Below, in pieces: positions 16,648-23,944 of a stretch of 64,000 bases of DNA. Below the pieces are notes generated by a model. The model searched no databases and had not been told where the DNA came from. It saw only the letters and a program-made list of their open reading frames with translations. This DNA is from Microbacteriaceae bacterium (GTDB taxonomy: Bacteria > Actinomycetota > Actinomycetes > Actinomycetales > Microbacteriaceae): positions 1 to 64,000 of the forward strand of contig JACMNE010000056.1 in assembly GCA_014378715.1 (NCBI GenBank), read 5' to 3'. The translations under genes and the position numbers were made by a program. Each line of letters opens with the position of its first letter. The first letter of the stretch is position 1.

Positions 16648-17553
16648 ATGTTGGACCTGCACCGTCTGCGCCTCCTGCGCGAGCTCAGCCTGCGCGGCAC
16701 GATCGCTGCCGTCGCCGAGGCGCTGTCATACTCCCCCTCCGCGGTGTCCCAGCAGCTCGCGCTCCTCGAGACCGAGGCCGGCGTTCCCCTGACCACCCGG
16801 GTCGGCCGGCGACTGCAGCTCACCCCGCAAGGCCGGGTGCTCGTCGGGCACACAGCGCTGCTGCTCGAGCGCCTCGAGATCGCCGAGTCCGATCTGACCT
16901 CCTCGCTGTCATCGATCGGCGGCACGGTGCGCATCGCGGTCTTCCAGTCGGCCGCGCTCGCGATCGTCCCCTCCGCCCTCACGATGCTGGCCGAGGCGCA
17001 CCCGGCACTGCGGATCGAGGTCGTGCAGCGCGAGCCGGAGGCTGCGCTCTCCGCCGTGTGGGCCCGCGACTTCGACCTCGTGATCGCCGAGCAGTACCCC
17101 GGTCATGCCGCCCCGATCATCGGCGACCTCGACCGGGTGGCGCTGTGCACGGACGCGCTGCGACTCGCGGTGCCGGCAAGGCGCGACATCCGCTCTCTGC
17201 AGGACTCCCGGGACACGGCCTGGGTGATGGAGCCGCGCGGCACGGCCTCGCGGCACTTCGCCGAGCAGGCCTGCCGTGCGGCCGGGTTCGAGCCCGACGT
17301 GCGGTTCGAGACGGCCGACCTGATGGCGCACATCCGGCTCGTGGAGTCTGGCAACGCGGTCGCGATCCTGCCCGACCTGGTCTGGGCCGGTGCCGCGCCG
17401 TCGGTCGAGGTCGTGGGGCTGGCCGATCATCCGCTGCGGACGATCTTCACGTCGGCGCGGTCGGCGAGCGCCGAGCGTCCGGCGATCGTCGCGGTGCGGG
17501 GGGTTCTCGAGAGGGTCGTCGCCTTCGCCGCCCCGGCTAGGCTCGCGCCATGA
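16648..17553 (+). CDS. LysR-family transcriptional regulator, probable putA regulator
   Basis: A 301-residue LysR-type regulator. The N-terminal winged HTH reads HRLRLLRELSLRGTIAAVAE then SPSAVSQQLALLE, followed by the linker helix and a substrate-binding domain (VRIAVFQSAALAIVPSALTM, VALCTDALRLAVP, GNAVAILPDLVW). It is divergent from putA across 120 bp, the classic arrangement for a regulator and its target, so proline or a related amino acid is the likely ligand; this is inference. Its last codons overlap the ATG of the next gene (17550-17553, ATGA). That gene's own -10 box (17538-17543) lies inside the LysR coding end. Confidence 0.9.
   Translation: MLDLHRLRLLRELSLRGTIAAVAEALSYSPSAVSQQLALLETEAGVPLTTRVGRRLQLTPQGRVLVGHTALLLERLEIAESDLTSSLSSIGGTVRIAVFQSAALAIVPSALTMLAEAHPALRIEVVQREPEAALSAVWARDFDLVIAEQYPGHAAPIIGDLDRVALCTDALRLAVPARRDIRSLQDSRDTAWVMEPRGTASRHFAEQACRAAGFEPDVRFETADLMAHIRLVESGNAVAILPDLVWAGAAPSVEVVGLADHPLRTIFTSARSASAERPAIVAVRGVLERVVAFAAPARLAP
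17538..17543 (+). promoter_or_regulatory. -10 box for a leaderless start at 17550
   Basis: TAGGCT ends six bases before ATG 17550, the spacing at which transcription would begin on the start codon. It lies within the 3' end of the LysR gene, so the downstream gene can be expressed both by coupling and from this promoter. Confidence 0.55.
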
Positions 17554-19100
17554 GCCATACGCCGCATGTCGTCATCGTCGGCGGCGGGCACAACGCGCTC
17601 GTCGCCGCCGCCTACCTCGCGCAGGCCGGCCGATCGGTCACCGTGCTCGAGCGGCTGGGCTCGGTCGGCGGCGCCGCCGTCTCCGCGCAGGCCTTCGACG
17701 GCCTCGACGCCCGCCTCTCCCGCTACTCGTACCTCGTCAGCCTGCTGCCCGAGCGCATCATCCGCGAACTGCGCCTCGACATCCGCCTCGCCTCGCGCCG
17801 CTACTCCTCCTACACACCCGACCCCGGCACCGCGCGCGGGCTCCTCGTCGACCACGGGGACCGGGCTGCGACCGAGGCCTCCTTCGCTTCGATCGGGGCG
17901 GCAGCGGATGTCGCGGCCTGGGACGAGTTCTACGCCGGCACGTCCCGGCTCGCGGCCTCCCTGTTCCCCACGGTCTGCGAACCGTTGCCGACCCGCTCTG
18001 AGGCGAGACGCGCGCTCGGCGACGACGATCTCTGGGCGGCGCTCATCGACGATGCGATCGGCCGGCACATCGAGGCGAGCTTCGGCAACGACCTCGTGCG
18101 CGGGGTCGCGCTCACCGACGGGCTGATCGGCACCTTCGCCGGCGCCCATGACCTCGCCGCCAACCGCTGCTTCCTCTATCACGTGATCGGAGGCGGCACC
18201 GGGGACTGGAAAGTGCCGGTCGGTGGCATGGGCGCCGTCACCCGGTCGCTCGAGAACGCCGCCCGCGGCGCGGGGGCGCGCTTCGTGACGGGAGCCGAGG
18301 TCGTCGCGGTCACTCCGGACGGCGAGGTCACCTGGCGGGATGCCGATGGCACGGAGCACCGCATCGCCGCCGGGGTGGTGCTCAGCTGCGTCGCCCCGCA
18401 CATGCTCGCCCGCCTGCTCGGCGACACCCCGCCCGAGCGTCCGGAGGGTGCCCAGGTCAAGGTCAACCTGCTCGTCTCCCGGCTGCCCCACCTGCTCGAC
18501 GCGACGATCGACCCCGCGGCGGCCTTCGGCGGGACCTTCCACATCAACGAGACCTACAGCCAGCTGCAATCGGCGTTCGACGCGGCATCCGCTTTCCAGA
18601 TCCCCGACCGGCTTCCGGCCGAGATCTACTGCCACTCCCTGACCGACCCGAGCATCCTGTCGCCGGAGCTCGCCGCGAGCGGCGCCCACACGCTCACGAT
18701 CTTCGGCTTGCACACCCCCGACCGCCTGGTCACGGCCGGCACCAACGACGCCGTGCGCGCCGAGCTGCAGGCGGCGGCGCTCGCCTCGCTCGACAGCGTG
18801 CTCGCCGAGCCCATCGAGGACCTCCTGTTAGCGGATGTCGCCGGTCGCCCCGCCATCGAAACCAAGACGACCCTCGACCTCGAGTTCGCCCTCGGCATGC
18901 CGGGCGGCAACATCTTCCACGGCGAGTTGGCCTGGCCGTTCGTGGAGGACGACGCGGACCTGTCGACCGCGGCGCGGCGCTGGGGTGTGGCGACGCGGCA
19001 TCCGCGGATCCTGCTCTGCGGGTCGGGCGCCCAGCGCGGAGGGGCCGTCAGCGGGATCGGCGGGCACAACGCTGCGATGGCGGTGCTCGAGGGGGCGTAG
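17550..19100 (+). CDS. CrtI-like FAD-dependent oxidoreductase (phytoene desaturase-like, PYROXD2 type)
   Basis: A 516-residue flavoprotein of the phytoene-dehydrogenase-related family. The N-terminus has the Rossmann dinucleotide motif VVIVGGGHNALVAAAYLAQAG and then ERLGSVGGAAVS; the end has the second FAD motif (LLCGSGAQRGGAVSGIGGHNAA). Blocks such as VPVGGMGAVTRSLE and the LPEWP-like ELAWPF match the NAD(P)/FAD group that includes PYROXD2 rather than true carotenoid desaturases, and no carotenoid genes lie nearby. Substrate unknown. Its start overlaps the LysR stop, and TAGGCT six bases upstream supports the start. Confidence 0.8.
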   Translation: MSHTPHVVIVGGGHNALVAAAYLAQAGRSVTVLERLGSVGGAAVSAQAFDGLDARLSRYSYLVSLLPERIIRELRLDIRLASRRYSSYTPDPGTARGLLVDHGDRAATEASFASIGAAADVAAWDEFYAGTSRLAASLFPTVCEPLPTRSEARRALGDDDLWAALIDDAIGRHIEASFGNDLVRGVALTDGLIGTFAGAHDLAANRCFLYHVIGGGTGDWKVPVGGMGAVTRSLENAARGAGARFVTGAEVVAVTPDGEVTWRDADGTEHRIAAGVVLSCVAPHMLARLLGDTPPERPEGAQVKVNLLVSRLPHLLDATIDPAAAFGGTFHINETYSQLQSAFDAASAFQIPDRLPAEIYCHSLTDPSILSPELAASGAHTLTIFGLHTPDRLVTAGTNDAVRAELQAAALASLDSVLAEPIEDLLLADVAGRPAIETKTTLDLEFALGMPGGNIFHGELAWPFVEDDADLSTAARRWGVATRHPRILLCGSGAQRGGAVSGIGGHNAAMAVLEGA

Positions 19101-19108
19101 CGGCCGAC

Positions 19109-19402
19109 TCAGCCGAGCAGGCGGTCGAGGGCGAGGGCGATGCCGAGGAGGGCGGCGACTCCGACGATCGTGACGATGGCCGTGAGCCGGGACCAGGCGC
19201 CACTGGATGGCACCCGGCGGTAGCCGAGCATCGCAATGACGATCGTGATGATCGCCAGTCCCGCGGAGGGGATCGCCACGACGAAGGAGCCGGTGCGGAT
19301 CGCCGTGACCGCGATGAGCAGACTCACGCCCGCGGTCGCGAGTCCGGTGCGCTGCCAGGACAGCACGGTGCGCTCCGGCTGGAGTCCGGGGTCGCGGGTC
19401 AT
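19109..19402 (-). CDS. DUF202 (YidH-type) small membrane protein
   Basis: A 97-residue integral membrane protein. The family signature is the N-terminal PERTVLSWQRTGLATAGVSLL; three hydrophobic helices follow and the chain ends ALALDRLLG. Function of DUF202 proteins is not established in bacteria. The start at ATG 19402 is chosen because the conserved segment begins nine residues later; the longer frame adds only a basic, non-conserved leader. It follows a second DUF202 gene 20 bp upstream in the same direction, a common pairing. Confidence 0.82.
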   Translation of the reverse strand: MTRDPGLQPERTVLSWQRTGLATAGVSLLIAVTAIRTGSFVVAIPSAGLAIITIVIAMLGYRRVPSSGAWSRLTAIVTIVGVAALLGIALALDRLLG

Positions 19403-19422
19403 GGCTGTATCGGCGACATGCG

Positions 19423-19863
19423 CTAGACGAGCGCGGCGTAGAGCGCGTAGCCGGCGAGCACCAGCGCGACGAGGAAGATACCGCCGGCGAGCCACGGGAG
19501 CACCGACGGGGCGGGGAGTGGGCGGTCGAGGCGGAGGGCGCGTTCGACCCGGCGCCAGGAGAACAGTGCGGAGAGGGCGAGAACGCCCCCGGCGAGGCAG
19601 GCGATCATGGCAACGATGTCGATGAGCACGGGGAGGTCAGCGAAGGTCGCCAGGGTGATGAGGGCGACACCGCCAACGACCAGACCGAGCCCGGTGCGCA
19701 CCCAGGCTAGTGCGGTGCGCTCGTTCGCGAGGGAAAAGCGCACGTCGGGCTCCGAGCCGTCGCGGTAGACGCTCGCCGGACGTCGCACTCGGGGCGCCGG
19801 AACGTCATGCGAGTCGTCGGGCTCTGGGCTGTCGGGCTCTGGGCTGTCGGGAAGGTGCGGCAC
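19423..19863 (-). CDS. DUF202 (YidH-type) membrane protein
   Basis: A 146-residue membrane protein. An acidic, Pro-rich N-terminus contains a short duplicated unit (DSPEPDSPEPDDS, from a 15-bp direct repeat at 19820-19850), then the family signature RFSLANERTALAWVRTGLGL and three membrane helices ending LAGYALYAALV. The start is GTG 19863: TAGGCT lies seven bases upstream, which fits a leaderless message. It pairs with the shorter DUF202 gene at 19109-19402. Role unknown. Confidence 0.8.
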   Translation of the reverse strand: MPHLPDSPEPDSPEPDDSHDVPAPRVRRPASVYRDGSEPDVRFSLANERTALAWVRTGLGLVVGGVALITLATFADLPVLIDIVAMIACLAGGVLALSALFSWRRVERALRLDRPLPAPSVLPWLAGGIFLVALVLAGYALYAALV

Positions 19864-20271
19864 GGTTGCGAGCCTAACCCGGACGCACATCGCCGGCGCA
19901 TCAGTCTCGCGGACTGGGTCGACCCCTGGACGGGCGACCCCGCGAGGGGAACCCTGCAGATGACCTGGACCGCCGAGGAGGGGAGCCCGGTCGAGACGGC
20001 GCAGATCATCGCGTGCGACCGCCCGGCTCACGCAGGGTGAGAAGCCGTCGACGATCGGCCCGGGGTGGGAGTTCTCCCTGACCCGGGTCGAGCGAGCAGT
20101 CGTTTCTCCCGCGAGCTCGTGCGCAATGCCCCCTCCCGCGCCACGCCCCTCCCGCGCAGACCCTCCGGTCTGTCGACAGGTCTTGGTGTGTCGACCGACG
20201 GATGGCTAGTCTCGGATTGAGCCGTCGGAGGACGGCGACCACGATCGATTCGGGGATGACGGGGAGTGGAA
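19864..20271. other. 408-bp gap with a -10 box and a possible gene remnant
   Basis: Next to the DUF202 start, AGCCTA (19871-19876, TAGGCT on the minus strand) is its -10 box. A plus-strand frame ending at TGA 20038-20040 reads SLADWVDPWTGDPARG then TLQMTWTAEEGSPVETAQII; it looks protein-like but has no credible start or ribosome-binding site, so it may be the end of a decayed gene or chance. From 20041 to 20250 I see no coding signal. GGGGAG at 20258-20263 is the ribosome-binding site of the next gene. Confidence 0.4.
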
Positions 20272-20667
20272 ATGGCTCAGTTCGACCAGTTCGCCAATCA
20301 GGGTGGGGCGGCGGCCTGGGATCCCGCCGAGACAGCCGAAGCTCAGCGCGTCGCCGAGGAACAGCTGCAGAACGCCGACTATTCGGGGGGCCTGCCCGAA
20401 CCGCTCGGCACGGGAGCGAAGGCGCGGGTCATCGACGACGACTACCTCGAGGATGACGACGTGAGCGACTTCAGCGACGACGAACTCGGCGACGCGGAGG
20501 TCGAGGAGCTCGACGATGACAGCAACGACAGCAACAGCAACAGCGACGACTTCGACGACGAGTACACGGATGTCGACGACGACAGCAACGACGACGACAG
20601 CAACGACGACGACAGCAACGACGACGACAGCAACGACGCCGACGTCCCGCGGTCCTCGGACTACTGA
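20272..20667 (+). CDS. Small acidic protein with an Asp-rich DDDSN-repeat tail
   Basis: A 131-residue protein I do not recognise. The N-terminal half (MAQFDQFANQGGAAAWDPAE, then AEAQRVAEEQLQNADYSGG) is ordinary and may form a helix; from about residue 50 the sequence is almost entirely Asp, Ser, Asn and Glu, with four exact DDDSN units near the end. There is no signal peptide or membrane helix. The tail would be disordered and strongly negative, suited to binding cations or basic partners, but no function is known. The start is ATG 20272 because GGGGAG is eight bases upstream; GTG 20266 is too close. The 3' end overlaps the convergent methyltransferase gene by seven bases. Confidence 0.7.
   Translation: MAQFDQFANQGGAAAWDPAETAEAQRVAEEQLQNADYSGGLPEPLGTGAKARVIDDDYLEDDDVSDFSDDELGDAEVEELDDDSNDSNSNSDDFDDEYTDVDDDSNDDDSNDDDSNDDDSNDADVPRSSDY
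20575..20634 (+). repeat. Four 15-bp tandem repeats encoding DDDSN
   Basis: The unit GACGACGACAGCAAC occurs four times in exact tandem within the acidic gene, keeping the reading frame. Such arrays change copy number by slippage, so the tail length may differ between strains. Confidence 0.9.
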
Positions 20668-21425
20668 GACCGCCTCGCGAACACCCCCACGACGATGGTG
20701 GCGTCGAGCGCGGCATCCGCGTCGATCGTCGCCGACAGGCCGGCCCGCTCGAACAGGTCGCGGAGCAGTTCGGACTGGGCGCGGCTCGTCTCGATGAGCA
20801 GGTGCCCGCCGGGTGCGAGCCACGCGCTCACCTCGGCGATCACGCGGCGTTGCACATCGAGCCCGTCGGTGCCGCCGTCGAGGGCGACGCGCGCTTCGTG
20901 CAGGCGCGCCTCCGGCGGCATCATGCCGATCGAATCGGTCGGCACGTAGGGCGCATTCGCGGCGATCACGTCGATGCGGCCGCGCAGTGCGGGAAGCAGC
21001 GGCGCGAACAGGTCGCCCTCGAGCACCTCTCCGCGGATGTTCCGTCGCGCGCACCTCGCCGCTGCCGGGTCGATGTCCGTCGCGACGACCCGGGCGCCGG
21101 GCAGGGCCGCCTCGACCGCGGCGCCGACCGCGCCCGATCCGCAGCAGAGATCGAGCACGACCGGGGCAGCGGATGTCGCGCCATCACGGGCGAGCGCGAT
21201 AGCGGTGCGGGCCAGGAACTCCGTGCGCCGCCGCGGCACGAACACCCCGGGATCGACCGCGACGTGCAATCCGCAGAACTCCGCCCAACCGAGGATGTGC
21301 TCGAGAGGCAGGCCGGACACACGGCGGGCGACCATCGCGTGCAGTTCCGCGGCGGTCGCGGCGGCCTCAATCAGCAGCTGCGCCTCCTCCTCGGCGAAGA
21401 CGCAGCCCGCCGCGCGGAGAGCCAC
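20661..21425 (-). CDS. Putative protein N5-glutamine methyltransferase (HemK-like)
   Basis: A 254-residue SAM-dependent methyltransferase of the HemK/PrmC group. It has VVLDLCCGSGAVGAAV (SAM-binding motif I), VVATDIDPAAARCARRN and a catalytic-loop motif NAPYVPTDSI in place of the NPPY of PrmC. The NAPY variant marks an actinobacterial side branch whose target is unknown, so it should not be called prmC. The N-terminal recognition region (LPLEHILGWAEFCGL then VFVPRRRTEFL) is family-like. The start is GTG 21425, at the edge of the conserved region. It follows the thioesterase gene by 36 bp in the same direction. Confidence 0.83.
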   Translation of the reverse strand: MALRAAGCVFAEEEAQLLIEAAATAAELHAMVARRVSGLPLEHILGWAEFCGLHVAVDPGVFVPRRRTEFLARTAIALARDGATSAAPVVLDLCCGSGAVGAAVEAALPGARVVATDIDPAAARCARRNIRGEVLEGDLFAPLLPALRGRIDVIAANAPYVPTDSIGMMPPEARLHEARVALDGGTDGLDVQRRVIAEVSAWLAPGGHLLIETSRAQSELLRDLFERAGLSATIDADAALDATIVVGVFARRSQ

Positions 21426-21461
21426 GACGACGACGGGACGGGCGGGATGGGGGATGAGGGC

Positions 21462-22010
21462 TCAGCTCCAGATGCTCGGGGCGTCGGCGCGTGACGGGGG
21501 GACGGCGACATCCGCTGCCCAGGTGGAGAGCCAGCCCGGCAGCTCGACCTCGCTCGGGTCGGCGCCGGTGATGGCGGCGAGCTCGGGGATCGTCACGGTG
21601 CCGCCGGTGCGACGCAGGAACCGGGCGCGGATGAAGCCCCGCGCGAAGAGCTCGCCGGCGACCACGAAGCGCTGCTCGACGTAGAGCGCGCGGTCGTCGT
21701 AGCCGACGATGCGGGTCTCGAGGGTGAACCGCTGCCAGGGCTGGAGGGACTTGCGAAAGCTGATCGTCTCGCTCGCGGCGACCGGATACACGCCCGCCCT
21801 CGCGATCGCCTGCCAGGAGCCGGAGCGCTGCATGAGGTCCATGCGGCCGAGGTCCATGATCGAGAGGTAGACGCCGTTGTTCATGTGTCCGAGCACGTCG
21901 AGGTCGGTCGGCAGCACCCTGAGGTCGAGCCGGCCGACGTCGTGCACGTGGAGCTTCGGGCCGCGGTTGCGGCGCAGCCAAATGAGGAACGTTCGGAGGA
22001 TCATGTGCAC
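21462..22010 (-). CDS. Hotdog-fold acyl-CoA thioesterase-like protein
   Basis: A 182-residue protein of the THEM6/4HBT-like thioesterase group. The diagnostic block is DLDVLGHMNNGVYLSIMDLG, followed by RMDLMQRSG and LQPWQRFTLETRIVGYDD. A short hydrophobic/basic N-terminus (MHMILRTFLIWLRRNRG) could touch the membrane. The start is GTG 22010 rather than ATG 22004, because TAGCCT lies exactly six bases upstream (leaderless). The substrate is unknown; hotdog proteins hydrolyse acyl-CoA thioesters. It precedes the HemK-like gene. Confidence 0.82.
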   Translation of the reverse strand: MHMILRTFLIWLRRNRGPKLHVHDVGRLDLRVLPTDLDVLGHMNNGVYLSIMDLGRMDLMQRSGSWQAIARAGVYPVAASETISFRKSLQPWQRFTLETRIVGYDDRALYVEQRFVVAGELFARGFIRARFLRRTGGTVTIPELAAITGADPSEVELPGWLSTWAADVAVPPSRADAPSIWS

Positions 22011-22016
22011 CCCGAC

Positions 22017-22022
22017 AGGCTA
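22017..22022 (-). promoter_or_regulatory. -10 box for a leaderless start at 22010
   Basis: On the minus strand TAGCCT is followed by six bases and then GTG 22010. This decides between GTG 22010 and the in-frame ATG 22004. Confidence 0.55.
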
Positions 22023-22031
22023 CCCGCGCGG

Positions 22032-22967
22032 TCAGTGAGCGCGGTGGTCCTGGATCGTGATGCGCGGGCCGAAGCGGGGCTTGGCGAACCCGCTGCCCTC
22101 GATGAGACGCATGACCCTCTGGCGGTGGCCGCGCCACGGCTCGAGCAGCTCGAGCATGCCGTCGTCGTCGACCGGCTTGCCGATGAGCGCCCAGCCCACC
22201 GTCGCGGGCAGGTGGTAGTCGCCGACGCTCACCGAGTCGGGGTCGCCGTGCGAGCGCTGGCTGGTCTCGGCGGCGGTCCAGACGCCGACCCCCGGCACAG
22301 AGCGCAGCTTGCGGCTGATCTCCTCGCCGCCGCGGCCCAGTGCGAGAGTGCGTTCGAGTCCCGCGGCGACCGTGGCCGCGGCGAGCGCCGTGCGCGAGCG
22401 CTGCGGGTCGACGCCGGCCCGGTGCCACTCCCACGAGGGGATCCGGCGCCAGGCGACGGCGGTGGGGAACACCCGCATCCCCTCGGGAGCGGGGCCGGGG
22501 GCGGGCTCGCCGTGGGCCAGCACCAGGGCGCGGAACGCCCTCCGCGCCTCGAGGCCGGTGACCTTCTGCTCGAGGATGGCCGCGAGCATCGCCTCGAAGA
22601 CGAGGTTCGTGCGCAGCAGCCGCAGTCCGCGGAGCCGCCGCCGCGCATCGCTCAGGAACGCGTTCGCGCTCACGTCGAAGTCGCCCTCCTCATCGCCGTC
22701 GCCGAGGAGCTCCGGCACATGCGCGATCGCCCACTCGGCGCCGTCGCCCCAGGCATCCGCTTCGATGTGCGCGCCGGTCTGCCGCAGGTGCAGGGTCGCC
22801 GTGCCGAGCGGGGTGCGCAGAGTCTTCCAGACGGATGTCGCGTGGGACCGCATCGTCGGATCCCCCGCGCCCCTCGACAGCGGCCGGAGCGTCTTGGCGA
22901 GGTCGACGGGGATCGCAGGCGCCCACACGCTGCTGCGGGGTGCCGCATTCTCGCCGAGATCCGTCAT
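22032..22967 (-). CDS. HhH-GPD DNA glycosylase (AlkA-like 3-methyladenine glycosylase)
   Basis: A 311-residue base-excision repair enzyme that removes alkylated bases. The C-terminal helix-hairpin-helix region reads [22 protein letters not shown], and the catalytic aspartate is in SVGDYHLP. Upstream, [21 protein letters not shown] is the matching helical block of AlkA-type enzymes. No iron-sulphur cysteines are present. ATG 22967 is the start; GACAAT, a weak -10 box, ends six bases upstream (plus 22974-22979), so the message may be leaderless. The gene is divergent from trhO, 64 bp away. Confidence 0.88.
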   Translation of the reverse strand: MTDLGENAAPRSSVWAPAIPVDLAKTLRPLSRGAGDPTMRSHATSVWKTLRTPLGTATLHLRQTGAHIEADAWGDGAEWAIAHVPELLGDGDEEGDFDVSANAFLSDARRRLRGLRLLRTNLVFEAMLAAILEQKVTGLEARRAFRALVLAHGEPAPGPAPEGMRVFPTAVAWRRIPSWEWHRAGVDPQRSRTALAAATVAAGLERTLALGRGGEEISRKLRSVPGVGVWTAAETSQRSHGDPDSVSVGDYHLPATVGWALIGKPVDDDGMLELLEPWRGHRQRVMRLIEGSGFAKPRFGPRITIQDHRAH

Positions 22968-23019
22968 GCTCCCATTGTCACCCCGGCCACCGACAGGTGA
23001 CCCGTGTACCCCTGCCGCG

Positions 23020-23025
23020 TACCCT
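23020..23025 (+). promoter_or_regulatory. -10 box for a leaderless start at 23032
   Basis: TACCCT is followed by six bases and GTG 23032. This settles the start of the rhodanese gene, which has no Shine-Dalgarno-like sequence. Confidence 0.5.
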
Positions 23026-23031
23026 AGTCGG

Positions 23032-23910
23032 GTGGCCATTCCGAAGATCCTCCTGTTCTACGTGTTCACCCAGCTTGCCGACCCGGAGGCGATCCGCCTG
23101 TGGCAGCGCGAGCTCTGCGAGTCGGCGGGGGTGCGCGGGCGCATCGTGATCTCGAAGGACGGGATGAACGGCACGGTCGGCGGTGACCTGCCGGCCGTGA
23201 AGCGGTACCTGCGCCGCACCCGCGAGTACGCACCGTTCGCGAACCTCGATGCGAAGTGGAGCGAGGGCACCGGGGACGACTTCCCGCGGGTCAACGTGAA
23301 GGTGCGCGAGGAGCTCGTGAGCTTCGGCGCTCCCGGCGAGCTGGTGGTCGGTCGCGACGGCGTCGTCGGGGGCGGCACGAGGCTCAGCCCGACCGAGCTG
23401 CACACGCTCACGGCGGAGAAGGACGTGACCTTCTTCGACGGGCGCAACCGCATCGAGGCGGCGATCGGCCACTTCCCGAACGCGGTGATCCCGGATGTCG
23501 ACACCACTCGTGAATTCGTCGCCGAGCTCGACAGTGGACGATACGACCACCTCAAGGACTCCCCCGTCGTGACGTACTGCACGGGCGGCATCCGCTGTGA
23601 AGTGCTGAGCGCCCTGATGGTCGGCCGCGGGTTCACCGAGGTCTACCAGCTCGACGGCGGCATCGCCAGGTATGGCGAGGAGTTCGGCGACAGCGGCCTG
23701 TGGTCGGGATCGCTCTACGTGTTCGACGACAGGCTCTCGGTCGACTTCTCCCCCGACGCCGTCACCGTCGGCCGGTGCGAGCGGTGCGATGCGCCCACCA
23801 ACCGCACGGCGAACTGCGTCGACCCCTCGTGCCGCGCCCAGTTCGTGGTCTGCGACCGGCACGCCGCCGGGGTGACCTGTGCGGAGCACGCCGCGACCGC
23901 ACCCGCGTAA
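23032..23910 (+). CDS. trhO: tRNA uridine-34 hydroxylase, rhodanese family
   Basis: A 292-residue protein of the UPF0176/TrhO family, which in other bacteria makes 5-hydroxyuridine at the tRNA wobble position. The N-terminal ferredoxin-like domain reads [20 protein letters not shown] and [17 protein letters not shown]; the rhodanese domain has the active cysteine in [12 protein letters not shown]. The C-terminus holds a Cys/His cluster ([14 protein letters not shown] then [13 protein letters not shown]) able to bind zinc. The start is GTG 23032, supported by TACCCT six bases before it. Function follows from the family. Confidence 0.9.
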   Translation: MAIPKILLFYVFTQLADPEAIRLWQRELCESAGVRGRIVISKDGMNGTVGGDLPAVKRYLRRTREYAPFANLDAKWSEGTGDDFPRVNVKVREELVSFGAPGELVVGRDGVVGGGTRLSPTELHTLTAEKDVTFFDGRNRIEAAIGHFPNAVIPDVDTTREFVAELDSGRYDHLKDSPVVTYCTGGIRCEVLSALMVGRGFTEVYQLDGGIARYGEEFGDSGLWSGSLYVFDDRLSVDFSPDAVTVGRCERCDAPTNRTANCVDPSCRAQFVVCDRHAAGVTCAEHAATAPA

Positions 23911-23932
23911 CCGGGCTGTCGCGGGCCGGGTC

Positions 23933-23938
23933 TACGAT
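23933..23938 (+). promoter_or_regulatory. -10 box for a leaderless start at 23945
   Basis: TACGAT is followed by GTGCCC and then ATG 23945, the spacing expected for a leaderless transcript of the phosphoketolase gene. Confidence 0.5.
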
Positions 23939-23944
23939 GTGCCC

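Noticed and set aside
17550-19100. Carotenoid phytoene desaturase (crtI)
   Set aside because: The sequence matches the wider PYROXD2-like group, and no crtB, crtE or other carotenoid gene is nearby.
20575-20634. CRISPR-like array
   Set aside because: The 15-bp units are contiguous, without spacers, and encode an in-frame acidic repeat.
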